Below, in pieces: positions 31,889 through 42,054 of a stretch of DNA of 64,000 bases. The position numbers and the translations under genes were made by a program. Below the pieces are notes generated by a model. The model did no database searches. It was given only the letters and a program-made list of their open reading frames with translations, and was not told the origin of the DNA. Source of the DNA: Muribaculaceae bacterium (GTDB lineage Bacteria > Bacteroidota > Bacteroidia > Bacteroidales > Muribaculaceae); NCBI GenBank assembly GCA_017964485.1, contig JAGCRW010000067.1, positions 1 through 64,000 of the forward strand, written 5' to 3'. How positions within the stretch are numbered: the stretch's first letter is position 1; the number at the start of each line of letters is the position of its first letter.

Positions 31889-33517
31889 TTAGAATCCTGT
31901 CCAGTTTTGTCGCCACAGGTCGCGGGCGAGTTCGTCCCAACGGAGGATAGTGGCGCCGAAGAAGTCAGCCACATAGCCGTTGAGCATAGTCTGCGCCTTA
32001 TCGGGGTCGGTGGCTTTGAGCTGTTGCCAGATTTGCTGCACATAAGGCAGCTCGAGTTGACCTTTTTGGGCGAAGTAGTCGCGTTGCGGCTCAATCATTG
32101 AACGGAACTTGCCCCAGCGCACAGTGGCGAGGCGGTTTGCCTTGCGGTAGTGCCAAAAGGCGGCATCGTCGCGGTCGCTGTGCTGTCCGCACACCTGCAG
32201 CAGCTTGGGCAGTTGTGTGGCGCCAGCAAAGATTGGGAATCGCGGACTCTCGCCGGGGTTGTCGAGGGCTATCCATGCCACCCCGCCAATCTCGTCGGGG
32301 AGCCATGAGCGACACTGGATAACGGTGCTGTAGGCACACCAGGGTACGCTCACGGTGCGTATATTCTTCATCGCCGAATCGCCCATGGCGTAGTACATGT
32401 TTATCTCGTCGGGGCGCATCCAGGGGTTGCTGAATGGCGACACAATGCTGTCGGGCTCGTTCTCCACGAGATTGCCCTTCTTGTCTTTGCGCTTGGGGTT
32501 GGGGATGAGGTGGCGACCACTCAAGTTCTTGTCAGTACCCTCGTAGTAGCTTCCCAGCAGCTGCATCACCTGCTCTGGGCTTACTTTTGCGTCGGGTTTC
32601 ACGCTCAGCGGTAGCCATTCTACGGTGTCGCTGAGGTTGAGCGACGGGGCCAGGGCGTTCATTATGTAATGCTCGCGCACGCTATAGTTCTTCTTCTCAT
32701 GGAAGTAGTTCTCGCCGCTGTAAGCCTTGAAGAAATTGAACTACTCTTTGCCGTTCCAGAGTATGAGTTGCTTTGCTACATCTTTCACGTTGCTCGACGC
32801 CATGTAGTGGTTCTTGTCATTGAGGTCGAGGGTGCCGATGCGCGAGATATTTGCCGAGACGGCAATCTCGTCGTCGGGGATGCGCTGGGCGGCCCACACG
32901 GCGCCCACCTTCTTGGGACCAGCGCCGAAAATCTCAAAAATCCACACTTCGTTGGGATCGGCCACGGTGAGGCATTCGCCACTGTCGGCATAGCCATACT
33001 TTTCGGCAAGACTGCCCATCATGGCTATCGCCTCGCGGGCGGTGGAGCAGCGCTCAAGGGCGATACGTTCCAGCTCCTCGATGTAGAACATTCCCGCCTT
33101 GTTGCGCAGGGTGTCACGGCCGCCAATAGTGGTCTCGCCCATAGCCACCTGCTTCTCGTTCATGCAGGGATAGGCGGTGTCGAGATAGCGGTAGGTGTGG
33201 CGAGCCTGCGGAATCACGCCTTTCACATACATCTTGGTGCTGTCGCTGGCGCTCTGCGTGTGCATGCGTCCCTCGTAGATGGCGGTAACCGTGTCGCGCT
33301 CATAGTCGCGGGCAGGAACCATTGTCATCCATGTGCGGTACCACGAGTCGCAGGTGTGGGAGGTCATCACCGAGCCGTCGGTGCTGGCGTTCTTGCCCAC
33401 CATTATACTTGTGCAGGAGAGGCGCTTGCGGCCCTCGGGCGTTGACTCATCTATTTGTGCCATAGTGGAAAACGCTGTTGCCACTATGGCTATCGAAACT
33501 AGATATTTTAAGTACAT
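31889..33517 (-). pseudogene. C69-family dipeptidase interrupted by one in-frame TAG
   Basis: The ATG at 33517 gives MYLKYLVSIAIVATAF, a signal peptide. The N-terminal nucleophile hydrolase region follows, with RLSCTSIMVGKNASTDGSVM and the likely catalytic Cys processed from RLSC. The frame continues through WIFEIFGAGPKKVGAVWAAQ to LWNGKE, meets TAG at 32741-32743, and resumes at once in the same frame with FNFFKAYSGENYFHEKKNYS to the natural end at 31889. Total would be ~542 codons, normal for exported peptidase family C69 of Bacteroidetes. There is no frameshift or deletion: one nonsense change, read-through, or a sequencing error. Some neighbouring genes end properly at TAG, so TAG is a stop here. 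Confidence 0.85.
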
Positions 33518-33532
33518 TTGCTTGAAAAGAGA

Positions 33533-33552
33533 GCGTGCTTTTAAAAGCACGC
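33533..33552 (-). terminator. Perfect palindrome between dcuB and dipeptidase genes
   Basis: GCGTGCTTTTAAAAGCACGC is a perfect 20-base palindrome. On the minus strand it is followed by TCTCTTTTC, which could terminate the dcuB transcript just before the dipeptidase start. Confidence 0.55.
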
Positions 33553-33572
33553 GAATTAAAACTATTATATTA

Positions 33573-35036
33573 TTAAATCCAACCCATTGAATGATAGAGA
33601 TAAGCAATGAGATATCCAGCCACACATGCCACAACGGTGTGCACCATTCCTGGCATCATGAAGGAGTGGTTGAGCAAATACTTGCCTATCTTGGTTGTGC
33701 CTGTGCGGTCGAAGTTCACTGTGGCAATATCCGATGGATAGTTGGGGATAAAGAAGTATCCATAAACCGATGGCAGCACGCCGAGCAATATCCATCCGTC
33801 GATACCGAGCTTATAAGCGAGCGGCAACATGGCAACCACCACAGCGCCCTGTGAGTTGACGAGCACCGATACCAAGAAGAACGCAAACGCAATCGACCAG
33901 GGGTAATGCTCTACCATGCCGGCAAGCATCTCTTGGATGTTGGTTAGATAGTTAGCAAAATAAGTGTCGGCAAGCCAAGCGATACCGTAGATGGCAACCA
34001 CGGCAACCATACCGCTTTGCCACACTGGACCACTGATGGCTTTCTTGGGCGATGCCTTGCAGAAGATTATCATCAATGCCGCGGCAGTAATCATCACAAT
34101 CTGAATCACGATGTTCATCTTCAATGGCACATATTCCATTTTTGTGATACCGTCAACCGACACACCCAGCTTTGCCAATTGGTCGGCCGAGAGTGTAACT
34201 CTTGATCCCAGAAGTGTCACTTCGGGGGCATCTTTAATGGCCTTGATAGTCTCATGGGCGGGTAGCAACTCTTGGAAGATGGCGAAGAGCACAATCACCA
34301 GCAGTGCTCCGAAGAAGATGTAAACGGCGCGTTTGCTCTCGGGAGCAATCTTCTTGTCGAGAGTGGTGGCATGATTGCCATAGATGAAATCACGCTGCTC
34401 GGGGTCGGCAATCCTCTTTTGGAACTCGGGATCTTTGTCAAGGTCCTTGCCTCGCTTATAGGAGGCTACCGATGCAATGATAATACCAAGAAGGCAGGCG
34501 GGAATAGTCACCATGAGCACCTTGGGGATGGTGATGGCATAGCCGTTGGCACCCGAGATAGTGATAAACGCTACCACCGCAGCAGCGATGGGCGAGCAGG
34601 TGATACCAATCTGTGACGCGATACTGGCGATGCCGCAAGGACGCTCGGGGCGTATGCCTTTCTTGATGGAGATGTCACAGATGATGGGTATTAAGGTGTA
34701 AACCACGTGGCCGGTACCCACAAGCACGGTGAGGAAAAATGTGCACAAGGGAGCAAGGAAGGTGATGCGCGCGGGGTGCTTGCGCAACAGTTTCTCGGCG
34801 AGCTGAATGAGCCAGTCCATACCCCCTGACGCCTGCATGATGCCGGCGCAGGTCACGGCGGCGATGATGATGTAGATAACGTCGGTTGGAGGTGTTCCCG
34901 GCTTCATGCCGAAGCCAAACACTAGAATCGCAAGGCCAATTCCTGAAATGGCGCCTAATGCCAAGCTGCCATATCGGGAGCCCAGCCACAACGCTGCAAG
35001 CACGATGCAGAGCTGTAAAATCATTAATGCTGACAT
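33573..35036 (-). CDS. dcuB: Anaerobic C4-dicarboxylate transporter (DcuA/DcuB family)
   Basis: Inner-membrane carrier of 487 residues with about 12 hydrophobic segments. It exchanges fumarate, malate or aspartate for succinate in anaerobes. Family blocks include GFGMKPGTPPTDVIYIIIAAV, MQASGGMDWLIQLAEKLLRK and FLTVLVGTGHVVYTLIPII, as well as ITCSPIAAAVVAF. A cytoplasmic loop (about 190-260) and an inserted loop (about 275-315) are present. DcuA versus DcuB cannot be decided safely from sequence. A porin gene lies 37 bases upstream on the same strand, so outer- and inner-membrane uptake steps are probably co-expressed. Confidence 0.88.
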   Translation of the reverse strand: MSALMILQLCIVLAALWLGSRYGSLALGAISGIGLAILVFGFGMKPGTPPTDVIYIIIAAVTCAGIMQASGGMDWLIQLAEKLLRKHPARITFLAPLCTFFLTVLVGTGHVVYTLIPIICDISIKKGIRPERPCGIASIASQIGITCSPIAAAVVAFITISGANGYAITIPKVLMVTIPACLLGIIIASVASYKRGKDLDKDPEFQKRIADPEQRDFIYGNHATTLDKKIAPESKRAVYIFFGALLVIVLFAIFQELLPAHETIKAIKDAPEVTLLGSRVTLSADQLAKLGVSVDGITKMEYVPLKMNIVIQIVMITAAALMIIFCKASPKKAISGPVWQSGMVAVVAIYGIAWLADTYFANYLTNIQEMLAGMVEHYPWSIAFAFFLVSVLVNSQGAVVVAMLPLAYKLGIDGWILLGVLPSVYGYFFIPNYPSDIATVNFDRTGTTKIGKYLLNHSFMMPGMVHTVVACVAGYLIAYLYHSMGWI

Positions 35037-35073
35037 ATTGTTTAAGTGTTAAATGTTAAGTTTCAGGTGTTTA

Positions 35074-36300
35074 TTAATAGCGGACACTCACTTGCACATA
35101 CACGCTGCTGTAGTTGTGCTTTGCCAGGGAGCGGTCGTTGGTGAAGACATATTCTGACTGTATCTCAAAATATTTACAGAAGCGGAAGTTTAGACCTATC
35201 TCATAGTTGGTCTTGGCATGCAGCCAGGTGGCGCTGGGGCGGTAGAGGTCGTAGCGTCCCTTGACCATGAGTTTGTCGCGATACACAGGAACGATGGCGA
35301 GGGCATAGAAGCCGTCGGCCTTATCGGCGGCAATCTCGTTGCCGTCGCGGTCGGTATAGGTCTTGATAGTGAGGTCGGTGGCGTCGCCAGGCTTTTGATA
35401 GGTGGTGGCAAAGCCAAGGCCTGTGGAGTGAATGTACTCGCCACGGAGTTGGAGATCGCCTTTCTTATACTCAGCGCTCAATGCATAGCGGTGCTTGTTG
35501 AGACTCAGCACCTCGCCGCCACTCTTGCGGGCATAGGAGCCTTCCCAGCCAAAAGCGCCAATCCTGAGACCAGCGACTGGCATCACCCACAAGCCGCCAA
35601 TGATGTCTTTCTTCTTATCGACATCGGTCACATTGATACCCTGACCGTTGAACACGCCCACCTGATAGTGAAGCAGATAACGACCTGAACTGTTCTTTAG
35701 GAAGTCGCCTTGGAATTGCAGACCTATGTCACGGCCGTTGCTGGCATGCTCGCCGGTGCGGTCGCTGAATCCCGACAGTTTTGAGACGGGCTGAGAGTAG
35801 GACATAAAGCCCTGGTCAAGCGGGTGCATAGGATTCTCAAAGGTGAACGGGCGCTTGAACTGGCCAAGTTTCACCTTGAAGAAGTCAAAGCGCTGCCATT
35901 CCATGAAGAAATCGACTAGGCGCGGACTGCTGCCCAAGGTTGAGGTGTTGCCGTTGATTTGGCCCTGCACCTTATAATATAACTCGTTGAGGATTTTTCC
36001 TTCGACCGATACTCTGACAATTCTTATGTTAAAGGTGTTGCTGTTGTTGCCCTCCTGAAAAGTAGCCTGATAGGAGCCTATGGCATATCCGCTGAACTTG
36101 GGCTTGGTGAAGATGGGCGGCTTCTCACTCTTCTCCACGCTGTTTTGCTGGGGGGCAGCGACATCAGTCACCGCAACATTATCGACTGTTGCAACACTCT
36201 CGGTGCTAGTGATGTTATCAGTTGTTATAACCACATCTTCTGCCCACATGCTAGGCAGCAGCCACAGCAGCGACAGTAGCAATAAAAACACACGTTTCAT
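35074..36300 (-). CDS. Outer-membrane porin (OprO/OprP-like)
   Basis: Beta-barrel porin of 408 residues with a signal peptide ending at SMWAED and a short Thr/Val-rich linker. The barrel starts KFSGYAIGSYQATFQEG. Later KVKLGQFKRPFTFENPM and DIGLQFQGDFLKN match the phosphate-selective porin O/P family, and the protein ends in an aromatic-rich strand (YVQVSVRY). Substrate is not evident. Its position before dcuB suggests a dicarboxylate or other small-anion channel. It is preceded by a clear minus-strand promoter (36336-36366). Confidence 0.88.
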   Translation of the reverse strand: MKRVFLLLLSLLWLLPSMWAEDVVITTDNITSTESVATVDNVAVTDVAAPQQNSVEKSEKPPIFTKPKFSGYAIGSYQATFQEGNNSNTFNIRIVRVSVEGKILNELYYKVQGQINGNTSTLGSSPRLVDFFMEWQRFDFFKVKLGQFKRPFTFENPMHPLDQGFMSYSQPVSKLSGFSDRTGEHASNGRDIGLQFQGDFLKNSSGRYLLHYQVGVFNGQGINVTDVDKKKDIIGGLWVMPVAGLRIGAFGWEGSYARKSGGEVLSLNKHRYALSAEYKKGDLQLRGEYIHSTGLGFATTYQKPGDATDLTIKTYTDRDGNEIAADKADGFYALAIVPVYRDKLMVKGRYDLYRPSATWLHAKTNYEIGLNFRFCKYFEIQSEYVFTNDRSLAKHNYSSVYVQVSVRY

Positions 36301-36335
36301 AGTATATAGTTATTAAATTAATATTATCAAGGTGA

Positions 36336-36366
36336 CAAATTTACAAAAAATAATGTGTATTGCAAA
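36336..36366 (-). promoter_or_regulatory. Bacteroidetes-type promoter for porin-dcuB
   Basis: On the minus strand, TTTG-type (36363-36366) and TAAATTTG (36336-36343) boxes are 19 bases apart, about 35 bases before the porin ATG. Confidence 0.65.
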
Positions 36367-36372
36367 AAAACT

Positions 36373-36417
36373 TGCGAAAAAACAATTAAGGCAACAACCT
36401 TGCGATTGCTGCCTTAA
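36373..36417 (-). terminator. Terminator of tRNA-Asn
   Basis: On the minus strand, TTAAGGCAGCAA (36417-36406) pairs with TTGTTGCCTTAA (36397-36386), then TTGTTTTTTCG follows. It starts four bases after the tRNA. Confidence 0.88.
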
Positions 36418-36420
36418 TGC

Positions 36421-36493
36421 GCTTCAAGATGGACTTGAACCAACGACCCCCTGATTAACAGTCAGGTGCTCTAACCAACTGAGCTATTGAAGC
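36421..36493 (-). tRNA. tRNA-Asn (GTT anticodon)
   Basis: Minus-strand cloverleaf of 73 bases. The acceptor stem GCTTCAA pairs with TTGAAGC, the D arm is GCTCAGTTGGTTAGAGC, and the anticodon stem CCTGA/TCAGG carries loop CTGTTAA with anticodon GTT. The T arm is GTTGG-TTCAAGT-CCATC and contains one T-T mismatch where related tRNAs usually have a full stem. CCA is not encoded. A strong terminator follows. Confidence 0.95.
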
Positions 36494-36495
36494 AA

Positions 36496-36570
36496 TTTTT
36501 TATAAATTAGGCTTCGTTTCAGAAATCTCAAACAAGTTTGGATTACGTTCACTCTTGCACTAATTTTGCA
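36496..36570 (+). promoter_or_regulatory. Promoter with conserved upstream block (copy C)
   Basis: TTTTTTATAAATTAGGCTTCG (from about 36496) and CTTGCACTAATTTTGCA (36554-36570) repeat the two blocks of copies A and B. The -7 box TAATTTTG is at 36561-36568. It lies 165 bases before the S41 protease gene; the remaining gap is AT-rich without a gene. Confidence 0.5.
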
Positions 36571-36732
36571 ATGTTTCACTCGACGTTTCGAGAATTGCGG
36601 TGCAAAATTACACTCAAATTTTGAATTGTGCAACACTTTTCGCCAAAATATTTTAAAAAATCGTCTAATAAATGATTTTTCACGACTTTTTGCGTTCTAT
36701 TTGAACAAGAAATAGTACTTTAGCAGTCTCAA

Positions 36733-38472
36733 ATGATAACAATTAGAAAAATGATAAATAAAATCAGAAATCTCTTTTTTGTTTTCGCTTTGGTTGGCAT
36801 AATTGTGCCTGTGGCACTCGCCGATGATAGCGACAACAGTGTGCGCAACACGCGCATAGCTCGCAATCTTGATATTTTCAATGCTTTGTTTAAGGAACTC
36901 AACGCCTGCTATGTTGACTCGATTGACATAGATAAGTCGATAGAGACAGCCATCAACGCAATGCTTGATGACGTGGATCCCTATACCGAGTACATTCCCG
37001 CCAAGTCAACTGGGGACTTCATGATGATTTCCACTGGCGAGTATGGCGGCATAGGCTCCTTTATCTATGAGCGCGACGGCAAGGTGTATATCAGCGAGCC
37101 TTACGAGGGCAGCCCTGCTGCAAAGGCGGGAATGAAGCCTGGCGACCGCATCATTATGATTGACGGAGAGTCGGTTGAGGGCTGGGACAACGGCAAAGTG
37201 AGCGAGCACCTCAAAGGTCAGGCCAGTACGCCTATCTCGGTCACTGTGGTAAGGAAGTATGACCCCGACAGCGTGAAGACGTTCAATATCATCCGCGAGA
37301 AGATAAAGGTTGATCCAGTGAGCTACTATGGCGTCACCCACGAGAATATAGGCTACATAGCTCTTGACACCTACAATGAGCACTCGGCAGCCAATGTAAA
37401 GAAAGCATTACTCGAACTTAAGACCAATCCAGCGGTTAAGTACATAGTCCTTGACCTGCGTGGCAATGGAGGAGGATTGCTTGAGAGTGCGATACAAATC
37501 GTGGGAATGTTTGTGCCTAAGGGCACACAAGTGCTTCAAACTCGCGGCAAGACCAAGCAGGAAGAGCGCAATTACAAGACCACCGATGAACCCGTTGACA
37601 CCGAGATTCCACTTGCTGTGCTGGTTGATGGCGGCACTGCCTCGGCAGCCGAGATTACCGCTGGTGCTCTCCAGGATTTGGATCGCGCCGTGGTGCTTGG
37701 CTCCCGCTCTTTTGGCAAGGGACTGGTGCAGGCCACAAGACAGCTGCCTTTTGACGCCCTTTTCAAGGTCACTGTGTCGAAATACTATATCCCAAGTGGA
37801 CGTCTCATTCAGGAGATTGACTATTCCCACAAAGATGAGGCCGGCAACCCTAAACACACAGTTGACACCACTGCACAGCAGTATTATACCGCTCATGGCA
37901 GGTTGGTAAAAGGCGGTGGCGGCATCACCCCCGACATCGTGGTTGAGCCCGGCAAGGCCAGCCGTCTCGCTTATAATATCGTGCGTGATAATTGGGCATT
38001 TGACTATGCGGTGAAATATGCCTCTGAACATCCCACTATCCCTGCCGCCGAGGACTTCAAGATTACCGATGAGATTTTCAACGATTTCAAGGCATTCATC
38101 GACCCCGACAAGTTTGAGTATGACAAGGTGTGCGAGACCAGTTTGGCTGAGCTGAAGAAGACCGCTGAGACCGAGGGCTATCTTAACGACGAGACCAAGG
38201 CGGAGTTTGAGCGATTAGAGAAGCTCCTCAAGCACGACCTCGACAAAGACCTTGACTTGCATCGCGATGACATCGAGAAGCTGCTCGGCAAGGAGATAAT
38301 CAAGAACTACTACTACCAGCGTGGCCAGATGATTTTTGCCCTGGGCAAGGACCGTGTCACCGCCCGTGCTAGCGAGATGTTTAATAAGGCCGGAGAATAT
38401 GAGAAGATTCTAAACCTCTCGCCAGCAAAGAAAACTGCAACTTCAAAAAAACAATCTAAGAAGAAAAAGTGA
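36733..38472 (+). CDS. S41 C-terminal processing peptidase (CtpA/Prc-like)
   Basis: Periplasmic serine protease of 579 residues with an N-terminal signal/anchor (about 12-30). Order: N-terminal helical part, PDZ domain (YISEPYEGSPAAKAGMKPGD), then the S41 catalytic domain. The nucleophile lies in DGGTASAAEITAGAL near 302 and the general-base Lys in SFGKGLVQA near 327. A ~170-residue charged helical tail ends in a Lys-rich stretch. Such enzymes trim or degrade exported proteins. Its TGA overlaps the GTG start of mfd by one GTGA block, so the two genes are translationally coupled. Confidence 0.94.
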   Translation: MITIRKMINKIRNLFFVFALVGIIVPVALADDSDNSVRNTRIARNLDIFNALFKELNACYVDSIDIDKSIETAINAMLDDVDPYTEYIPAKSTGDFMMISTGEYGGIGSFIYERDGKVYISEPYEGSPAAKAGMKPGDRIIMIDGESVEGWDNGKVSEHLKGQASTPISVTVVRKYDPDSVKTFNIIREKIKVDPVSYYGVTHENIGYIALDTYNEHSAANVKKALLELKTNPAVKYIVLDLRGNGGGLLESAIQIVGMFVPKGTQVLQTRGKTKQEERNYKTTDEPVDTEIPLAVLVDGGTASAAEITAGALQDLDRAVVLGSRSFGKGLVQATRQLPFDALFKVTVSKYYIPSGRLIQEIDYSHKDEAGNPKHTVDTTAQQYYTAHGRLVKGGGGITPDIVVEPGKASRLAYNIVRDNWAFDYAVKYASEHPTIPAAEDFKITDEIFNDFKAFIDPDKFEYDKVCETSLAELKKTAETEGYLNDETKAEFERLEKLLKHDLDKDLDLHRDDIEKLLGKEIIKNYYYQRGQMIFALGKDRVTARASEMFNKAGEYEKILNLSPAKKTATSKKQSKKKK

Positions 38473-41400
38473 AACTGTCTCCACTAGAACTTAGTGAGTT
38501 GAGTGAACTGCTGTTCACCACGGCACAGCGTACTGCTCTTAAGCGCCTGGTGAGTGGCAAGACCAATCGCGTGATGGTGGTTGACGGGCTTGCTGGCTCG
38601 GCAGCGGCAATGCTGTTCACCGCGTTGCCCAAAGGCGTTGCGCCCTATCTCATAATAGCCAACGACCTAGATGAGGCGGGATACATCTATAACGACCTGT
38701 GCCAGCTTACCAGCGAGGCGCAGGTGCTGATGTTCCCTTCGGGTTACAAGCGTGATATCAAGTATGGCCAGATAGATGCGCCGCAGGAAATTTTGCGCAC
38801 CGAGGTTCTCAATCGATGGCACAGCGACAGCGGCCTGCGTTGGGTAGTGACCTATCCTGAGGCGCTTGCCGAGAAAGTGGTGCCGCGAGAGAGCATCGAG
38901 AAATCTACTGTTACCCTTGAGGTGGGCAAGGAGGAGGATTTGACTCAGGTGGCAGTGCGCTTGCGTGAGTTGGGGTTCCAAGAAGTAGACTATGTATATG
39001 AGCCTGGTCAGTTCTCAGTACGCGGCTCTATTCTTGATGTGTATTCCTATAGCAACGAGTATCCTTACCGCATCGACTTCTTTGGCGATGAGATCGACAG
39101 CGTGCGCACTTTCAATGTCGAGACTCAGCTGTCGCAGGAGCGATTGCAGAGCGTGAGCATTATCAACAACACCTCGTCGCAGGCTGCGGGAGCAGGAGTT
39201 TCGATGCTCGACTTTGTGGGCAGCGAGGTGACGTTGCTGGTGCGCGACATCAACTGGCTAAGGCAGCGCGTGGAGGCTATCGGCAAGGAAACGATGAGCC
39301 AGAGTGCTATTGAGGCGCAGGAGTGCGACAGCGAGGCGATGCTCAAGGTGGTGGATGTGCCACAGTTCCTAACCTCACTAAACGCCATGCGGCGACTGGA
39401 GTTCTACTATGGTGAGAGTCAGGCTACAGGCAACGCAAAACTTTCACTCCACTGCTCTCCACAGGGCATCTACCACAAGAATTTTGATCTTATCAGCCAG
39501 TCGTTCACCGATTTTCTTGAACGTGGCTACACATTATATATTCTAAGCGATAGCGCAAAGCAGATTGAGCGTCTGCGCGTCATTTTTGATGACCGTCACG
39601 ACGAGATTGTATTCACTCCTGTGAGCAAGACTTTGCACGAGGGATTTGTGGATGACGACCGCAAGATGTGCGTCTTTACTGACCACCAGATTTTTGACCG
39701 CTTCCACAAATACAATCTCAAGAGCGAGCGGGCAAGGTCGGGAAAACTGGCGCTGTCGCTCAAGGAGTTGAACCAAATAGAGACTGGCGACTTCATTGTG
39801 CACGAGGACCATGGTATTGGGCGTTTTGAGGGACTTTTGCGAACTCGTCTCAACGGTACAATGCAGGAGATGATAAAGTTGTCATATCTTAATGGTGACG
39901 TGATTTTTGTCTCTATTCATGCCCTGCACAAACTCTCGAAATATCGTGGCAAGGAAGGCGTGCCGCCAAAATTGAGCAAACTCGGTACAGGCAAGTGGGA
40001 GCGAATTAAGAGCCGCACCAAAGGCCGCCTCAAGGACATAGCCCGCGACCTCATCAAGCTCTATGCCCAGCGGCGTGAGGAGAAAGGTTTCGCTTTCTCG
40101 CCCGACGGCTACTTGCAGCAGGAGTTGGAGGCATCGTTCATCTATGAGGACACCCCCGACCAGCTGCGTGCCTCGCAGGCTGTGAAAGCCGATATGGAGA
40201 AGGACAAACCTATGGACCGCCTGGTCTGCGGTGACGTGGGGTTTGGAAAGACCGAGGTGGCGATACGTGCCGCTTTCAAGGCTGCCGTTGATGGCAAGCA
40301 GACCGCTGTGCTAGTGCCTACCACCGTGTTGGCGTTCCAGCATTACAACACTTTCCGTGACCGCCTCAAGGACTTCCCTGTACGCATCGATTACCTGAGT
40401 CGCGCACGCAAGCCTAAGGACGTGAAGCAGATTCTCGCCGACCTCGCCGAGGGCAAGATTGACATAATTATCGGCACCCACAAACTTATTGGCAAGACGG
40501 TGAAATTCAAAGATTTGGGTCTGCTTGTTGTTGATGAGGAGCAGAAGTTTGGCGTCGCCGTCAAGGATAAGCTCAAGCAGCTCAAGGTTAATGTTGACAC
40601 TCTCACGATGAGTGCCACGCCCATTCCGCGCACATTGCAGTTCTCACTCATGGGAGCGCGCGACTTGAGTACCATCAACACGCCGCCTGCCAACCGTTAT
40701 CCTATCCTCACCAGTATCAATGCGCTTGAGGATGACGTGGTGAAGGAAGCCATCAACTTCGAGTTGTCGCGCAATGGGCAGGTGTTCTTTGTCAATAACC
40801 GCATTGAGCCGCTTTACAATCTCAATGCGATGATAAACCGATTGGTGCCCGATGCTCGTGTGGTGATAGCTCACGGCCAGATGCCGCCAGAGCAACTTGA
40901 GCAGCGCATCATTGACTTCACCAATCACGACTACGACGTGCTGCTGGCGACGACCATCATCGAGAGCGGCATTGATATGCCTAATGTCAACACTATAATC
41001 ATCAATAACGCACAGAATTACGGCCTCAGCGACCTGCATCAGCTGCGTGGCAGGGTTGGGCGCAGCAACCGTAAAGCATTTTGCTACCTGCTCGTGCCTC
41101 CTGGGGTGCCGCTAACCTCAGTGGCAAGACGCCGACTGCAAGCCATTGAGAGTTTCAGCGACCTGGGTGCAGGAATACACATCGCTATGCAGGACCTCGA
41201 TATCCGTGGCGCTGGCAACTTGCTCGGCGCTGAGCAGAGCGGCTTTATTGCTGACTTAGGTTTCGAGACCTACCAAAAAATCCTCAAGGAGGCAGTACTG
41301 GAACTCAAGACCGAGGAGTTTGCCGACACCTATATGGAGCAGGCGCAAGACGACCTGGAGATTGGTGGCGACGGAGAAGTGGAATTTGCAGCCGATTGCG

Positions 41401-41852
41401 TCATCGACACCGACCTAACGCTCATGTTCCCATCCGATTATGTGCCGCAGGAGAACGAGCGCATATCGCTTTACCGCGAACTCGACAACATGGAGAGCCA
41501 GCGCGACGTGGATGAGTTCGAGGCTCGTCTGCGTGACCGCTTCGGCGAGATTCCCGACGTGGGCAAGGAGCTCATTCGCATCGTGCCGCTGCGACGCACC
41601 GCGCGCCGACTCGGCATTGAGAAAATTGCCCTGATGAAAGGACAGCTGTATGCCTATTTCGTGGGAGAAGAAAACATTGCCTATTACAACTCGCGCGCCT
41701 TTGGACGTATCATCAACTACTTGCAGCACAACCCCAAGCGCTGCCAGCTCCGCCAGAAAAACAACCGCCGTTCAATGATTATCGATGATGTCACCACCGT
41801 CCACCAGGCCTTAGACATCCTACGTACTATCACAACCATGGACGCAGTGTGA
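38469..41852 (+). CDS. mfd: Transcription-repair coupling factor
   Basis: DNA translocase of 1127 residues that displaces stalled RNA polymerase and recruits UvrA. It starts at GTG, overlapping the stop of the S41 gene (GTGA). The UvrB-homology region (FGDEIDSVRTFN) is N-terminal. The RNA-polymerase-interacting domain includes GDFIVHEDHGIGRFEGL. The helicase core has Walker A CGDVGFGKTEVA near 587, DEEQ box VVDEEQKFG near 690 and TTIIESGIDMPNVNTII. LRGRVGRSNRKAFCYLL follows. The C-terminal TRCF domain is present. The length is normal. Confidence 0.97.
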   Translation: MKLSPLELSELSELLFTTAQRTALKRLVSGKTNRVMVVDGLAGSAAAMLFTALPKGVAPYLIIANDLDEAGYIYNDLCQLTSEAQVLMFPSGYKRDIKYGQIDAPQEILRTEVLNRWHSDSGLRWVVTYPEALAEKVVPRESIEKSTVTLEVGKEEDLTQVAVRLRELGFQEVDYVYEPGQFSVRGSILDVYSYSNEYPYRIDFFGDEIDSVRTFNVETQLSQERLQSVSIINNTSSQAAGAGVSMLDFVGSEVTLLVRDINWLRQRVEAIGKETMSQSAIEAQECDSEAMLKVVDVPQFLTSLNAMRRLEFYYGESQATGNAKLSLHCSPQGIYHKNFDLISQSFTDFLERGYTLYILSDSAKQIERLRVIFDDRHDEIVFTPVSKTLHEGFVDDDRKMCVFTDHQIFDRFHKYNLKSERARSGKLALSLKELNQIETGDFIVHEDHGIGRFEGLLRTRLNGTMQEMIKLSYLNGDVIFVSIHALHKLSKYRGKEGVPPKLSKLGTGKWERIKSRTKGRLKDIARDLIKLYAQRREEKGFAFSPDGYLQQELEASFIYEDTPDQLRASQAVKADMEKDKPMDRLVCGDVGFGKTEVAIRAAFKAAVDGKQTAVLVPTTVLAFQHYNTFRDRLKDFPVRIDYLSRARKPKDVKQILADLAEGKIDIIIGTHKLIGKTVKFKDLGLLVVDEEQKFGVAVKDKLKQLKVNVDTLTMSATPIPRTLQFSLMGARDLSTINTPPANRYPILTSINALEDDVVKEAINFELSRNGQVFFVNNRIEPLYNLNAMINRLVPDARVVIAHGQMPPEQLEQRIIDFTNHDYDVLLATTIIESGIDMPNVNTIIINNAQNYGLSDLHQLRGRVGRSNRKAFCYLLVPPGVPLTSVARRRLQAIESFSDLGAGIHIAMQDLDIRGAGNLLGAEQSGFIADLGFETYQKILKEAVLELKTEEFADTYMEQAQDDLEIGGDGEVEFAADCVIDTDLTLMFPSDYVPQENERISLYRELDNMESQRDVDEFEARLRDRFGEIPDVGKELIRIVPLRRTARRLGIEKIALMKGQLYAYFVGEENIAYYNSRAFGRIINYLQHNPKRCQLRQKNNRRSMIIDDVTTVHQALDILRTITTMDAV

Positions 41853-41969
41853 GCCAGGAGTTTTTAGGCACACTAATTTAACGAATTAGAACTAATTAAA
41901 GCAGGCGGGCAATTGTCACTGATAAAAAAGACAACAGAGATAATTGTCTCTCATTGTCTTAAAGAATGA

Positions 41970-42001
41970 TTTGCGTATATCGCAATTTATTGCTAACTTT
42001 G
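41970..42001 (+). promoter_or_regulatory. Bacteroidetes-type promoter
   Basis: TTTG (41970-41973) and TAACTTTG (41994-42001) with a 20-base spacer, 53 bases before the aminopeptidase ATG. Confidence 0.72.
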
Positions 42002-42054
42002 AGCGTTCTTTAAGAAAAAAAGAGTAATAACCTAATAAAACCGATAACCTAATT

